A stretch of 64,000 nucleotides of DNA from Candidatus Treponema caballi (GTDB taxonomy: Bacteria > Spirochaetota > Spirochaetia > Treponematales > Treponemataceae). Made by a program: the position numbers and the translations under genes. The stretch lies in the NCBI GenBank assembly GCA_018066285.1, contig JAGHRS010000015.1, positions 1-64,000 of the forward strand. The letters are read 5' to 3'. Shown here piece after piece: positions 32,908 through 42,100 of this stretch (the first letter of the stretch is position 1; every line of letters begins with the position of its first letter). Under the pieces are notes generated by a model. The model was not told the origin of the DNA. It made no database searches and saw only the letters and a program-made list of their open reading frames with translations.

Positions 32908-34257
32908 TTATTTGAACAGTGCTGCCACGAGCGCTTTTACGTCGCGTACGCTCACTGCGCCTGTTTCCTTTCCCGGCACAAGCACAGTGTCAAAGCCAAG
33001 CTCTTTAGCTGTCTTTACGCGCTGACGCAATCCGCGTACGGGGCGTATTTCCCCTGCAAGACTCAGTTCACCGACGACAGCAGTGTTTTCCTTTAACGGC
33101 ACGTCAGTGCGGGCTGAGTACAAAGCCGCAGCCAGTGCCGCGTCTACCGCGCTTTCTGTAAGCCGCACCCCACCCGCTACGTTTATGTAGATGTCGTTGT
33201 CGCTGAACCGGATTCCCGTGCGTTTTTCAAGCACAGCGGCAACACGGCTCACGCGCGCGCTGTCTATGTTGTCAGAATAGACGCGTGTAATGGAAGCTTT
33301 TGCCGGCACTGTAAGCGCCTGGATTTCCACCATGAAGACGCGCGTTCCTTCCATGACAGGCACAACGGCAACGCCAGCTGGCAGACCTTCCGGCCGCTTG
33401 ATGACAAACATGCCGCTCGGATCCGGAACAGCTGAAAGTCCTTTCTCATCCATAGAAAAGATACCGAGCTCATCCGTAGAGCCAAAACGGTTCTTCTGCG
33501 CTCTCAAGAAGCGGATGTCGTCATCGTTCCGCTCAAAGGCAAGCACAGTGTCCACAAGATGCTCAAGCGCTTTCGGTCCGGCAATGCCGCCGTCCTTGGT
33601 GACGTGTGCCACAACGAAAAGGACAGAATCGCGTTCCTTTACCCAGCTCACGAGCTCGTTTGCGCAGTATTTCAGCTGATTTATCGTTCCCGGAATCAAC
33701 CCTGCTTCGGGACTGTATATCGTCTGAATGGAATCGACTATAACCATGACGGGATTGAGTGCGTTCAAAGCATTTTCTATATCTTCCAGGACAGAAGTGC
33801 ACAGCAGCTCTATGTTGTCCCGTGAAACGCCAAGTCTGTCTGCTCTGTTCCTGATCTGGGCAGCAGATTCCTCGCCGGACACGTAGAGGACGCGCCGTGC
33901 GTTTCCCTGGGCTGCAACGGCGGCGGCAGCCTGCAGGAGCATGGTTGATTTTCCAATCCCAGGTTCACCGCCCACCAGGGTCGCTGACCTTTTCATAACG
34001 CCGCCGCCCATCACGCGATCGAACTCTCCAATGCCTGAAAAGAGTCTTGCACCCTCTTCAGCGGGCACGGCAGAAAGCGGAATTGGTTTCGCTTTTTCGA
34101 CACTGCCTGGCAAAGCGCGTGTTCCCGCTGAAATTATTTTTTCTTCAGAAAAAGTATTCCATTCTCCGCAATTCGGACAGCGTCCCATCCATTTTGGCTG
34201 TCTGTAGCCGCAAGATGAGCAGACAAAAGCGGTTTCAGTCTCTTTTTTCTTTGCCAT
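32908..34257 (-). CDS. radA: DNA repair protein RadA (Sms)
   Basis: 449 residues. N-terminal zinc finger CSSCGYRQPKWMGRCPNC, RecA-like core with Walker A GEPGIGKST, the RadA-specific KNRFGSTDELGIF, and a C-terminal Lon-like domain (VYINVAGGVRLTE onward). It processes recombination intermediates as a branch-migration helicase. AGGGGA lies 9 bases before the ATG. Confidence 0.97.
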   Translation of the reverse strand: MAKKKETETAFVCSSCGYRQPKWMGRCPNCGEWNTFSEEKIISAGTRALPGSVEKAKPIPLSAVPAEEGARLFSGIGEFDRVMGGGVMKRSATLVGGEPGIGKSTMLLQAAAAVAAQGNARRVLYVSGEESAAQIRNRADRLGVSRDNIELLCTSVLEDIENALNALNPVMVIVDSIQTIYSPEAGLIPGTINQLKYCANELVSWVKERDSVLFVVAHVTKDGGIAGPKALEHLVDTVLAFERNDDDIRFLRAQKNRFGSTDELGIFSMDEKGLSAVPDPSGMFVIKRPEGLPAGVAVVPVMEGTRVFMVEIQALTVPAKASITRVYSDNIDSARVSRVAAVLEKRTGIRFSDNDIYINVAGGVRLTESAVDAALAAALYSARTDVPLKENTAVVGELSLAGEIRPVRGLRQRVKTAKELGFDTVLVPGKETGAVSVRDVKALVAALFK

Positions 34258-34277
34258 AGTACTAATCCCCTATGTAA

Positions 34278-34291
34278 TAAACCATGGTTTA
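34278..34291. promoter_or_regulatory. 14-bp palindrome upstream of radA
   Basis: TAAACCATGGTTTA is a perfect palindrome 20 bases upstream of the radA start codon. It is a possible operator; the binding factor is unknown. Confidence 0.5.
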
Positions 34292-34310
34292 CAACTTTTT
34301 TCTTTTTTAG

Positions 34311-34339
34311 TTGACACAATAATTTAATTGTGCTAATCT
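34311..34339 (+). promoter_or_regulatory. promoter of the candidate sRNA
   Basis: TTGACA (34311-34316), exactly 17 bases, TAATCT (34334-34339). The spacer holds an inverted repeat CACAAT...ATTGTG (34315-34332) that could be an operator. Confidence 0.75.
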
Positions 34340-34345
34340 AATCTT

Positions 34346-34438
34346 AGCTTGTAAATAAGCTGATAAACTCTCTCCGATGTCCGGCTTGCTGGACGAAGGG
34401 GCTCCGGAAAACGTTGTTCTTCGGAGCCCCTTTTCTTT
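34346..34438 (+). ncRNA. candidate free-standing small RNA
   Basis: A predicted transcript of about 90 nt starts 7 bases after a consensus promoter. It holds AGCTT/AAGCT (34346-34361), GTCC/GGAC (34379-34394) and a strong intrinsic terminator AAGGGGCTCCG/CGGAGCCCCTT (34396-34432) with a T run. No open reading frame fits and the next gene is on the other strand. The rest of the gap to 34594 shows nothing definite. No known RNA family was recognised. Confidence 0.7.
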
Positions 34439-34440
34439 TA
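34396..34440 (+). terminator. intrinsic terminator of the sRNA
   Basis: 11-bp stem AAGGGGCTCCG with CGGAGCCCCTT, then TTCTTTTA. Strong on the plus strand. Confidence 0.9.
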
Positions 34441-34594
34441 TCCATCTCCTGTGAAACATCCTCTGCAAACTGGTTTTGTTTTGTCGTATTATGACATTTC
34501 ACCATCACATCCTGACATAATCAGACGTCGCGTGTTTGAAAATTCGCTTTTATATTTTACAAATATCGACTTTTCAGCTTCTTAGATGCTGATG

Positions 34595-35455
34595 TCAGAT
34601 TGTGTCCTGCTTTGCAATCGTGGTGCTTCCTGCTGGTACGGATTCCGTGAGCCAGACATTTCCACCGATGGTGCTTCCTTTTCCAATGACCGTTTTGCCA
34701 CCGAGAATTGTAGCGCCTGCGTATATAGTAACGTCGTCCTCAATGGTTGGATGCCTCTTCTTGTTGCTCATCTCCTTTCTGACGCTTAAAGCCCCCAGAG
34801 TTACACCCTGATAGAGTTTTACCCTGTTTCCGATGACTGTTGTTTCGCCAATGACTATTCCCGTACCGTGATCAATGAAGAATGATTCGCCAATCTCGGC
34901 TCCCGGATGAATGTCTATGCCTGTTTTTCCGTGAACATGTTCTGACATGATGCGTGGAATGAGTGGCACGCCATATATATGAAGAAAGTGTGCAATGCGG
35001 TAGACGAGAATTGCTTCAAGTCCGGGATATGAAAGGATTATCTCTTCTTCGCTCCGTGCAGCCGGATCACCCTCCAGCGCTGCCTTCACGTCAAGCTGTG
35101 TCTTCCGTCTGATTTCTGGTATTTCTTCAATTAAGGCCAGCACTGTCTGTTCTGCCAGTTTGAAGCAGTGGGACCCCGCAGAGTCTTTCTTCAGGTACAG
35201 AAGTGCCTTCTGTGTTTCTCCCGTCAGCTGGGCGATAATACGGTTAACCCTTTCTCCTGTGGTATATTTCAGATTTTCAGAATCAATCTTTTCTGCTTTT
35301 TTGAATCCGGGAAAAATCAATGCCTGTAAATCTGACAGGGCTGAAACGACTGTTTCCCTGTTTGGGAAAGTAACGTCTTTCTGTGCATTTATGCCGCCGT
35401 ATTTTTCGTAAGAAATGAGAATGTTGTCTATCAAAGTATCTATACTTTTCATCAT
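34595..35455 (-). CDS. cysE: serine O-acetyltransferase CysE
   Basis: 286 residues. Transfers acetyl from acetyl-CoA to serine for cysteine synthesis. The N-terminal helical domain is followed by left-handed beta-helix hexapeptide repeats with the family core [20 protein letters not shown] and [11 protein letters not shown]. It is the larger SAT form related to plant enzymes. No Shine-Dalgarno precedes the tandem ATG codons at 35450-35455; a promoter ends 7 bases upstream. Confidence 0.95.
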   Translation of the reverse strand: MMKSIDTLIDNILISYEKYGGINAQKDVTFPNRETVVSALSDLQALIFPGFKKAEKIDSENLKYTTGERVNRIIAQLTGETQKALLYLKKDSAGSHCFKLAEQTVLALIEEIPEIRRKTQLDVKAALEGDPAARSEEEIILSYPGLEAILVYRIAHFLHIYGVPLIPRIMSEHVHGKTGIDIHPGAEIGESFFIDHGTGIVIGETTVIGNRVKLYQGVTLGALSVRKEMSNKKRHPTIEDDVTIYAGATILGGKTVIGKGSTIGGNVWLTESVPAGSTTIAKQDTI

Positions 35456-35462
35456 ATTTTAA

Positions 35463-35491
35463 TATATACTGTCACTCGGCAAAAAATTCAA
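35463..35491 (-). promoter_or_regulatory. cysE promoter, probably leaderless
   Basis: TTGAAT (35486-35491), 17 bases, TATATA (35463-35468), seven bases, then ATG. The predicted start site is at or next to the start codon. Confidence 0.6.
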
Positions 35492-35522
35492 TTCAGATTG
35501 AAGTTTTTTAGATTTTTTTATA

Positions 35523-35567
35523 TTGACAAAAGAAAAATCAGTCTGTATATTAGTGAGACGTCTCACT
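35523..35567 (+). promoter_or_regulatory. superoperon promoter with 16-bp palindrome at the start site
   Basis: TTGACA (35523-35528), 17 bases, TATATT (35546-35551). Directly after the -10 box lies the perfect palindrome AGTGAGACGTCTCACT (35552-35567), which covers the predicted start site near 35558. This would drive tRNA-Thr, rpmG, tRNA-Trp, secE, nusG and beyond. A repressor site or a 5' RNA hairpin are both possible. Confidence 0.85.
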
Positions 35568-35583
35568 TCATTAGGATGAGTAT

Positions 35584-35656
35584 GCCTTTATAGCTCAGTC
35601 GGTAGAGCGCAACCATGGTAAGGTTGAGGTCAACAGTTCGATCCTGTTTGAAGGCT
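35584..35656 (+). tRNA. tRNA-Thr (anticodon GGT)
   Basis: 73 nt cloverleaf: acceptor GCCTTTA with TGAAGGC, D arm GCTC...GAGC, anticodon stem CAACC/GGTTG around loop ATGGTAA, T arm AACAG TTCGATC CTGTT. No CCA is encoded. Confidence 0.95.
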
Positions 35657-35687
35657 GTAGCTTATAAAGTATCTAAGGAGTACTATT

Positions 35688-35864
35688 ATGGGAAAGAAAG
35701 CAAAAACAGCAGTTGAAATTATTGCTCTTCAGTGCAGCGAATGCAAGCGCAGAAACTACACAACATATAAGAACCGCAAGAACATTCAGGGCAAGCTTGA
35801 ACTTAATAAATATTGCCCGTTCGACCGCAAGCATACTCTTCATAAAGAAGTAAAGGTAAAATAA
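35688..35864 (+). CDS. rpmG: 50S ribosomal protein L33
   Basis: 58 residues, preceded by AAGGAG. The zinc ribbon is partly altered: the first pair CSEC is present but the second is CPFD rather than CPxC, so one ligand is Asp. It lies between two tRNA genes in the superoperon, a usual order in treponemes. Confidence 0.95.
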   Translation: MGKKAKTAVEIIALQCSECKRRNYTTYKNRKNIQGKLELNKYCPFDRKHTLHKEVKVK

Positions 35865-35896
35865 GTTTATAATCCCTTCGGGGTTTATATATATTT

Positions 35897-35969
35897 AGGC
35901 CAGTAGCTCTAATGGTAGAGTGGCGGTCTCCAAAACCGTTTGTTGCGGGTTCGAATCCTGCCTGGCCTG
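35897..35969 (+). tRNA. tRNA-Trp (anticodon CCA)
   Basis: 73 nt cloverleaf: acceptor AGGCCAG with CTGGCCT, anticodon loop CTCCAAA, T loop TTCGAAT. No encoded CCA end. It is followed directly by secE. Confidence 0.95.
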
Positions 35970-35997
35970 TTATTCTTAAATATAGCGAGGACTACAA

Positions 35998-36174
35998 GTG
36001 AAAGTCGTTCAGTTTTTTAAAGAATGTGGAGCTGAGCTCAAGAAGGTTGTATGGCCTGGAAAGGATGATGTTGTATCATCTGTAAAAGTAGTTCTGATTT
36101 CTACAATCGTCGTTGCTGTTATTCTTGGTTTGTTTGACTACCTGTTTACCAGCGGAATGAACCTCATTTTCTAG
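35998..36174 (+). CDS. secE: preprotein translocase subunit SecE
   Basis: 58 residues starting at GTG with GAGG 8 bases upstream. Short single-helix form: amphipathic helix with KKVVWPGKDDVV, then one transmembrane segment. It stabilises SecY, encoded far downstream in the same operon. Confidence 0.95.
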   Translation: MKVVQFFKECGAELKKVVWPGKDDVVSSVKVVLISTIVVAVILGLFDYLFTSGMNLIF

Positions 36175-36186
36175 GAATAAAAACAC

Positions 36187-36744
36187 ATGGCAAAGGGTTG
36201 GTATATACTTCATACATACTCTGGTTATGAAAACAAGATTGAGCGTACAATCCGTTCTCTTCTTGAGCGTGGTGACCTTTCTAAGGAAATCGTTCTTGAT
36301 GTCAAGGTTCCTGTAGAGGAAGTCTGCGAAGTTAAAGACGGAAAGAAGCGCAATATCACAAAGAAGTTCCTTCCCGGCTACATCATGATAGAACTTGATC
36401 TTCCTGAACTCGGATGGAAGGATACCTGCTCTGTCATCCGCCGTATCAATGGTGTAACTGCATTTGTCGGAACTAGCAGTACGGTGCGTCCACGTCCAAT
36501 CTCTCCGGAAGAAGCAAAAGCCCTGCTCCAGAAAGCAGGTGAAATCAAGGGTGAAAAACCTGTCCGCATGAAGCAGTCATTCTCTGTCGGCGAGCAGGTC
36601 AAGATTATCGACGGCCCATTCGCTACATTCCAGGGCGCAATCGAAGAAGTTAATCTTGAGAAAAATAAACTGCGTGTCGTTGTCCAGATTTTCGGACGTG
36701 CTACACCGGTTGAAGTTGATCTATTACAGGTTGAAAAGGTTTAG
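36187..36744 (+). CDS. nusG: transcription antitermination factor NusG
   Basis: 185 residues: NGN domain starting GWYILHTYSGYE and a C-terminal KOW domain (VGEQVKIIDGPFATFQG). It binds RNA polymerase and links it to ribosomes or Rho. It sits 12 bases after secE. Confidence 0.97.
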   Translation: MAKGWYILHTYSGYENKIERTIRSLLERGDLSKEIVLDVKVPVEEVCEVKDGKKRNITKKFLPGYIMIELDLPELGWKDTCSVIRRINGVTAFVGTSSTVRPRPISPEEAKALLQKAGEIKGEKPVRMKQSFSVGEQVKIIDGPFATFQGAIEEVNLEKNKLRVVVQIFGRATPVEVDLLQVEKV

Positions 36745-36863
36745 TATCCGCCCTGCGGGTACTTTTCTTTGTTTTGGGAGAGCGGTCCTTCCGTTGGACT
36801 GAGGCCGTTCGCTAGACTGGTGCCGCTTGCGGTACCAGACACACCAATTTAAGGAGATAAAAA
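36745..36863 (+). promoter_or_regulatory. rplK leader with hairpins
   Basis: The 119-base spacer has CTGGTGCCG/CGGTACCAG (36817-36838) and a GGTCC/GGACT hairpin (about 36785-36800). By analogy with other bacteria, this is where L1 could repress the L11-L1 operon; no L1 site was proven by eye. Confidence 0.5.
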
Positions 36864-37295
36864 ATGGCCAAGAAAAAGGTAACTGCCGTAATCAAGCTGC
36901 AGTGTCCAGCTGCAAAAGCGACACCAGCTCCGCCAATCGGACCGGCTCTCGGACCTCACGGAGTAAGTGCTCCTCAGTTTGTTCAGCAGTTTAACGACCG
37001 CACAAAGACCATGGAACCGGGACTTATCATCCCAGTCGTCATCACTGTTTATCAGGACAAGTCATTCACTTTCATCCTGAAGACACCACCGGCAGCTGTT
37101 CTTATCAAGAAGGCTGTAGGAATCGAAAAAGGTTCTGGAAATTCAATCCTGAACAAAGTCGGAACTCTTTCTGCTGCAAAGCTTGAAGAAATCGCAAAAA
37201 TGAAGATGCCTGACATCAATGCTATTGATCTCGAAGGCGCTAAGAACATCATCGCTGGTACTGCACGCAGTATGGGCGTAGAAGTGGAGCGGTAA
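36864..37295 (+). CDS. rplK: 50S ribosomal protein L11
   Basis: 143 residues. N-terminal [19 protein letters not shown] and C-terminal RNA-binding [10 protein letters not shown] are the L11 signatures. It forms the GTPase-associated centre with L10 and L7/L12. AAGGAG precedes the ATG. Confidence 0.98.
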   Translation: MAKKKVTAVIKLQCPAAKATPAPPIGPALGPHGVSAPQFVQQFNDRTKTMEPGLIIPVVITVYQDKSFTFILKTPPAAVLIKKAVGIEKGSGNSILNKVGTLSAAKLEEIAKMKMPDINAIDLEGAKNIIAGTARSMGVEVER

Positions 37296-37296
37296 C

Positions 37297-37977
37297 ATGA
37301 AGCACGGAAAGAAATATCTCGAAGCACTTAAGAAGTATGATTCAACTGCATCATTCCCAGTCACAAAGGCTTGCGAAATGGTAAAGGAACTGAAGTTCTC
37401 AAAGTTTGATGAGACTGTTGAAGCTCATGTTAACCTGAGACTCGGAAAGAATCAGACAGTACGTGATACACTCGTATTCCCAAATCAGTTCAGAGGCGAA
37501 AAGAAAGTCCTGGTTTTCTGTAAGGATGACCGCGTAAAGGAAGCTCTTGACGCTGGTGCAGCATTCGCAGGTTCAACAGAATACGTCGACAAGGTAAAGG
37601 GCGGCTGGCTCGATTTCGATATCGCAGTTGCAACACCTGACATGATGAAGGACGTTGGACGCCTTGGTATGGTTCTCGGACGCAAAGGTCTCATGCCTAA
37701 CCCGAAGACAGGTACCGTTACTAACGACATCGTTGCTGCTATCAACGAACTGAAGAAAGGTCGTGTAGAATACCGCGCTGATAAGTCAGGTATTGTACAT
37801 ATCGCTGTTGGCAAGTGTTCTATGGAAGCTGGCCAGATTGCCGAAAACGTTTCAGCTCTTCTTTCTGAAATCTCAAAGAAGAAGCCTGCTGACGCAAAGG
37901 GCGATTATTTCAAATCAGTTTCAGTAAGCTCAACAATGGGCCCTGGAATCTGGGTTGAGTACAAGGATGGTGAGTAA
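37297..37977 (+). CDS. rplA: 50S ribosomal protein L1
   Basis: 226 residues with the L1 pattern LGRKGLMPNPKTGTVT. It forms the L1 stalk and is a known translational repressor of its own operon in other bacteria. One base separates it from rplK. Confidence 0.98.
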   Translation: MKHGKKYLEALKKYDSTASFPVTKACEMVKELKFSKFDETVEAHVNLRLGKNQTVRDTLVFPNQFRGEKKVLVFCKDDRVKEALDAGAAFAGSTEYVDKVKGGWLDFDIAVATPDMMKDVGRLGMVLGRKGLMPNPKTGTVTNDIVAAINELKKGRVEYRADKSGIVHIAVGKCSMEAGQIAENVSALLSEISKKKPADAKGDYFKSVSVSSTMGPGIWVEYKDGE

Positions 37978-37979
37978 TT

Positions 37980-38519
37980 ATGGCTATCAAAGCAAAAAAA
38001 CTCCAGCCTGCTAAAGTAGAAGCAATCGCTACAGTTAAGTCTGTACTTGAAAGCTACAATGATTTCATCTTCGCTGATTATCGTGGAATGACCGTTGCTC
38101 AGATTACTGAGCTCCGCAAGCAGCTTCGCGAAAAGGGATGTGAATTCAAGGTTATCAAGAACAATTTTGCAGGCGTTGCTTTCAAGGAACTGAAAGTAAC
38201 AGACGATGTAGACCAGTATCTCAGTGGTCCTACAGCAATCGCACTTGCAAAGGAAGATTCAAACGAAATCGCTAAGATTCTGTTTGACTTCGCAAAGGAA
38301 ACACCTGCACTTCAGGTCAAGGGTGCTCTCATTGAGAATGAAATCTACGATGCTGCAAAGATCGAGGCTTTCTCAAAGCTCCCAGGCAAGAAGCAGATGA
38401 TTGCAATGATTATGTCTACGATCAACGCGCCGGTTCAGAAACTGGCTGCTACAATCAAGGCATACGCAGACAAGAAAGCAGAAGAAGGCGGAGATGCTCC
38501 AGCTCCTGCTGCAGAGTAA
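37980..38519 (+). CDS. rplJ: 50S ribosomal protein L10
   Basis: 179 residues. Core pattern DYRGMTVAQITELRKQLR; the C-terminal helix that binds L7/L12 dimers ends in a Gly/Ala/Pro tail. Two bases separate it from rplA. Confidence 0.98.
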   Translation: MAIKAKKLQPAKVEAIATVKSVLESYNDFIFADYRGMTVAQITELRKQLREKGCEFKVIKNNFAGVAFKELKVTDDVDQYLSGPTAIALAKEDSNEIAKILFDFAKETPALQVKGALIENEIYDAAKIEAFSKLPGKKQMIAMIMSTINAPVQKLAATIKAYADKKAEEGGDAPAPAAE

Positions 38520-38626
38520 GTAACTTTTTCGGGATGCCGCTGGTTTTCCCGATAAACAAATGCGTCAGGCTTCACAGCTGTCGTCCTGTCGCATAAAACA
38601 AATACAATTATTAAGGAGAAGATAAT
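38520..38626 (+). promoter_or_regulatory. rplJ-rplL spacer hairpins
   Basis: Two stem-loops: CGGGA/TCCCG near 38530-38551 and TGCG(T)CAGG with CCTG(T)CGCA (38561-38593). No T run. They may tune the higher yield of L7/L12 over L10. Confidence 0.55.
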
Positions 38627-39010
38627 ATGGCAGCTCTCACAACAGATCAGATTCTTGATGCTATCGCATCAATGACAGTACTCGAGGCTTCCGAGCTCGT
38701 TAAGGCTATGGAAGAGAAGTTCGGCGTAACAGCAGCAGTAACAGCAGTTGCAGCTCCAGGAGCAGCAGGTGCAGCAGCTGGTGGCGCAGAAGAGCAGACA
38801 GAATTCAATGTTTCACTCGAAGGATTCGACGCAGCAAAGAAGATTGCAGTTATCAAGGCTGTACGTGAAGTTACAGGTCTTGGTCTTAAGGAAGCTAAGG
38901 ACCTTGTTGAAGGTGCTCCAAAGCCACTTAAGGAAGCTGTATCTAAGGAAGATGCTGCAAAGATCAAGGAAACAGTTGAAGCAGCAGGTGGAACAGTTAA
39001 GATTGCATAA
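38627..39010 (+). CDS. rplL: 50S ribosomal protein L7/L12
   Basis: 127 residues. N-terminal dimer helix, Ala/Gly hinge (about 40-55), and the C-terminal factor-binding domain [23 protein letters not shown] strong AAGGAG precedes it, fitting its multi-copy stoichiometry. Confidence 0.98.
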   Translation: MAALTTDQILDAIASMTVLEASELVKAMEEKFGVTAAVTAVAAPGAAGAAAGGAEEQTEFNVSLEGFDAAKKIAVIKAVREVTGLGLKEAKDLVEGAPKPLKEAVSKEDAAKIKETVEAAGGTVKIA

Positions 39011-39029
39011 GTTTGCACTTAACGGTCTG

Positions 39030-39122
39030 GAATGCAGTTTTGCTTTTGCAGGACTGCATTCTGCTACAACTAATTAACGACTCTGTTATTTAAGCTGCCG
39101 GAAACAGTGTATTCCGGCAGCT
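39030..39122 (+). promoter_or_regulatory. rplL-rpoB attenuator-like hairpins
   Basis: A 9-bp perfect stem GAATGCAGT/ACTGCATTC (39030-39061) and an 11-bp perfect stem AGCTGCCGGAA/TTCCGGCAGCT (39093-39122). A CTGCAG-GCGA-CTGCAG hairpin follows near 39150. Without T runs these look like processing or partial attenuation sites, where other bacteria reduce rpoBC expression relative to rplJL. Confidence 0.7.
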
Positions 39123-39197
39123 ATGCCCGTCTAAAAAAGATGCGCGGACTGCAGGCGACTGCAGGGTTTGAAACCGTTAAAGTTTATAGGGGGATTT

Positions 39198-42100
39198 ATG
39201 TTCGCAAAAAGCCGGACAATCAACCGTCAGTACATTGGTAAAAACATCCAGAACTTCATGGAGCTGCCTGACTTAATTGATATTCAGCTCTCATCTTATG
39301 AAAGTTTTCTCCAGAAAACAAAACTGGATAATAAAGAAAAGCCCGAAGTGCAGGGCCTTGAAGAAGTATTTCAGTCAACATTCCCGATTGAAAGCCCTAA
39401 TGGCGACATGCTTCTTGAATATGAATATTACGAACTCGACGAAGCAAATATAAAATTCTCAGAGCAGGATTGTAAGCAGAAAGGTCTTACCTACTCTGTT
39501 CCTCTCAAAGCGCGTATTAATCTGATTTTCCAGCAGACTGGTGAAATCAGGCAGAAAGATATTTACATGGGAGATATTCCTCTCATGACAGATCGCGGTA
39601 CGTTCATCATCAATGGTGCTGAGCGTGTCGTCGTTTCTCAGATCCACCGTTCTCCTGGTGTTATCTTCAGCCATGAGAAGGGCGTTTATTCAAGCCGCAT
39701 CATTCCGTACCGCGGATCATGGCTTGAGTTTGAGATTGACCAGAAGAAAGAACTGATTTTCGCAAAGATTGACCGCAAGAAGAAGATTCTCGGAACAATC
39801 TTCCTGCGCGCTCTCGGATACAACACACGCGAGGAGATCATCAAGGCTTTCTATGAAGTCGAGAAGATTTCCATTAAAGACACAAAGGATATGCGCGAAA
39901 ACCTCGTCGGCAAGGTTCTTGCTGAGGCTGTATACGCTAAGGATGCAGAATCCGGAGAAGAAAAGAAGATTTTCCGCGCCGGTGAGAAACTGCAGCCGCA
40001 TATCATTGACGAACTCTTTACACACAAAGAGATTAAGTCTCTTACTGTCATCAAATTTGATGCAGAAGGTTCCCTCAACTCACAGATGATCGTCAACTGC
40101 TTTGAAAAAGAGGAAATCCGCTATACAAAGGAAGGCGCTGAATCTGACGAACCAACAAAAGAAGATGCACTTTCTGCAGTATACTCAGTCCTTATGCCTG
40201 GTGAGCCAATCACTGTCGAGGCTGCTGAGAAAGACCTTACTACAATGTTCTTCTCTCTCCGCCGCTACGACCTGGGCCGCGTAGGACGCTACAAGCTCAA
40301 TAAGAAGCTTGATCTCGATACTCCGATGGAAGAGCACACTCTTACAAAGGATGATATCATCCAGACAATGAAGTTCTTCATCCGTGTGTACATCGGTGAG
40401 GAAAATACAGACGATATCGACCATCTCGGTAACCGCCGCGTCCGCTCTGTCGGTGAGCTCATGACAAACCAGCTCAAGACTGCATTTGCCCGTATGGAGC
40501 GCATCGCTAAGGAACGCATGGGTCTTAAGGAAACTGAGACAATGAAGCCTCAGGACCTAATCTCAATCAAACCGATTGTTGCTTCTATCAAGGAGTTCTT
40601 CGGATCCAGCCAGCTGTCACAGTTCATGGATCAGGTCAACCCGCTTGCTGAGCTTACCCACAAGCGCCGTATCAACGCTCTCGGTCCTGGTGGTCTTTCA
40701 CGTGACCGCGCAGGCTTTGAAGTTCGCGATGTTCACTACACACACTACGGCCGCATGTGTCCTATTGAAACTCCTGAAGGTCCAAACATTGGTCTTATCG
40801 TTTCAATGGCTATCTATGCACGCGTAAACGAATACGGCTTCCTTGAGGCTCCATACCGCAAGATTGAGAACGGAAAGGCTTCAAATCACGTTGATTACCT
40901 GACTGCAATGGATGAAGACAAGTACTACATCGGACAGGCTTCTGCTCCGATGGACAAGGACGGAAACTTCATCAACTCAACACTTGCATGCCGCCGCTAT
41001 GGTGATTACTCATCACGTGAGCCGGCAGACGTTCAGTACATGGACGTTTCACCAAAGCAGGTCATTTCAGTTTCTGCTGCTCTTATTCCATTCCTTGAGC
41101 ATGACGACGCTAACCGTGCTCTGATGGGTTGTAACATGCAGCGTCAGGCAGTTCCTCTGCTCTTCCCGGAGCCACCAATCGTTGGTACTGGTATGGAGCA
41201 GAAGTGTGCTTATGACTCTGGCGTTCTCGTCAAGGCAAAGCGCGCCGGCGAAGTCTGCTGGGTAACTTCAGACGAAGTCCGCGTTCAAACAAAAGAGCAG
41301 GCTAAGACTGGTGAGTATGATTCATATCCGCTGCTCAAGTATCAGCGCACAAACCAGGATACCTGTTATCATCAGCGCCCTGTTGTTGAGCTTGGTCAGA
41401 AAGTTGAGAAGGGTACAGTCCTTGCTGACGGTCCTGCAACATTCAATGGCGAGCTCGCTCTTGGCCGCAACATCCTCGTTGGTTTCGTTCCGTGGAATGG
41501 ATACAACTATGAGGACGCCGTCCTGATTTCACAGCGCGTTGTAAAGGAAGATATGTATACTTCCATCCATATCAAGGAGTTCATGACAGAAATCCGCGAG
41601 ACTAAGCTGGGACCTGAAAAGATCACACGCGATATCCCGAATACTGCTGAAAAGACACTTGATAATCTGGACAGCGAAGGTATTATCCGCATCGGTGCAA
41701 AGGTCCGCTCCGGCGACATTCTCGTTGGTAAGACAACACCGAAGAGTGAGACAGAAACAACACCAGAGTTCAAGCTGTTGAACTCAATTTTCGGTGAAAA
41801 GGCTCGTGAAGTTCGTGACTCATCACTGCGTGTTCCACACGGAGTTGAAGGAACTGTTATTGATGTACAGCGCCTCAAGAGAACAGAGGGTGACGACCTG
41901 AATCCAGGTGTTGATGAAGTTGTAAAGGTTCTCATCGCGACAAAGCGCAAGCTCCGCGAAGGTGATAAGATGGCTGGACGCCATGGAAACAAGGGTGTTG
42001 TCGCCCGCATTCTTCCAATTGAGGATATGCCATACCTCGATGATGGTACTCCTCTTGATGTCTGCCTTAACCCGCTTGGTGTTCCTTCCCGTATGAACAT

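Noticed and set aside
41507-42100. 197-residue minus-strand ORF in rpoB
   Set aside because: Shadow of rpoB; Ser/Arg-rich low-information protein with no start signal.
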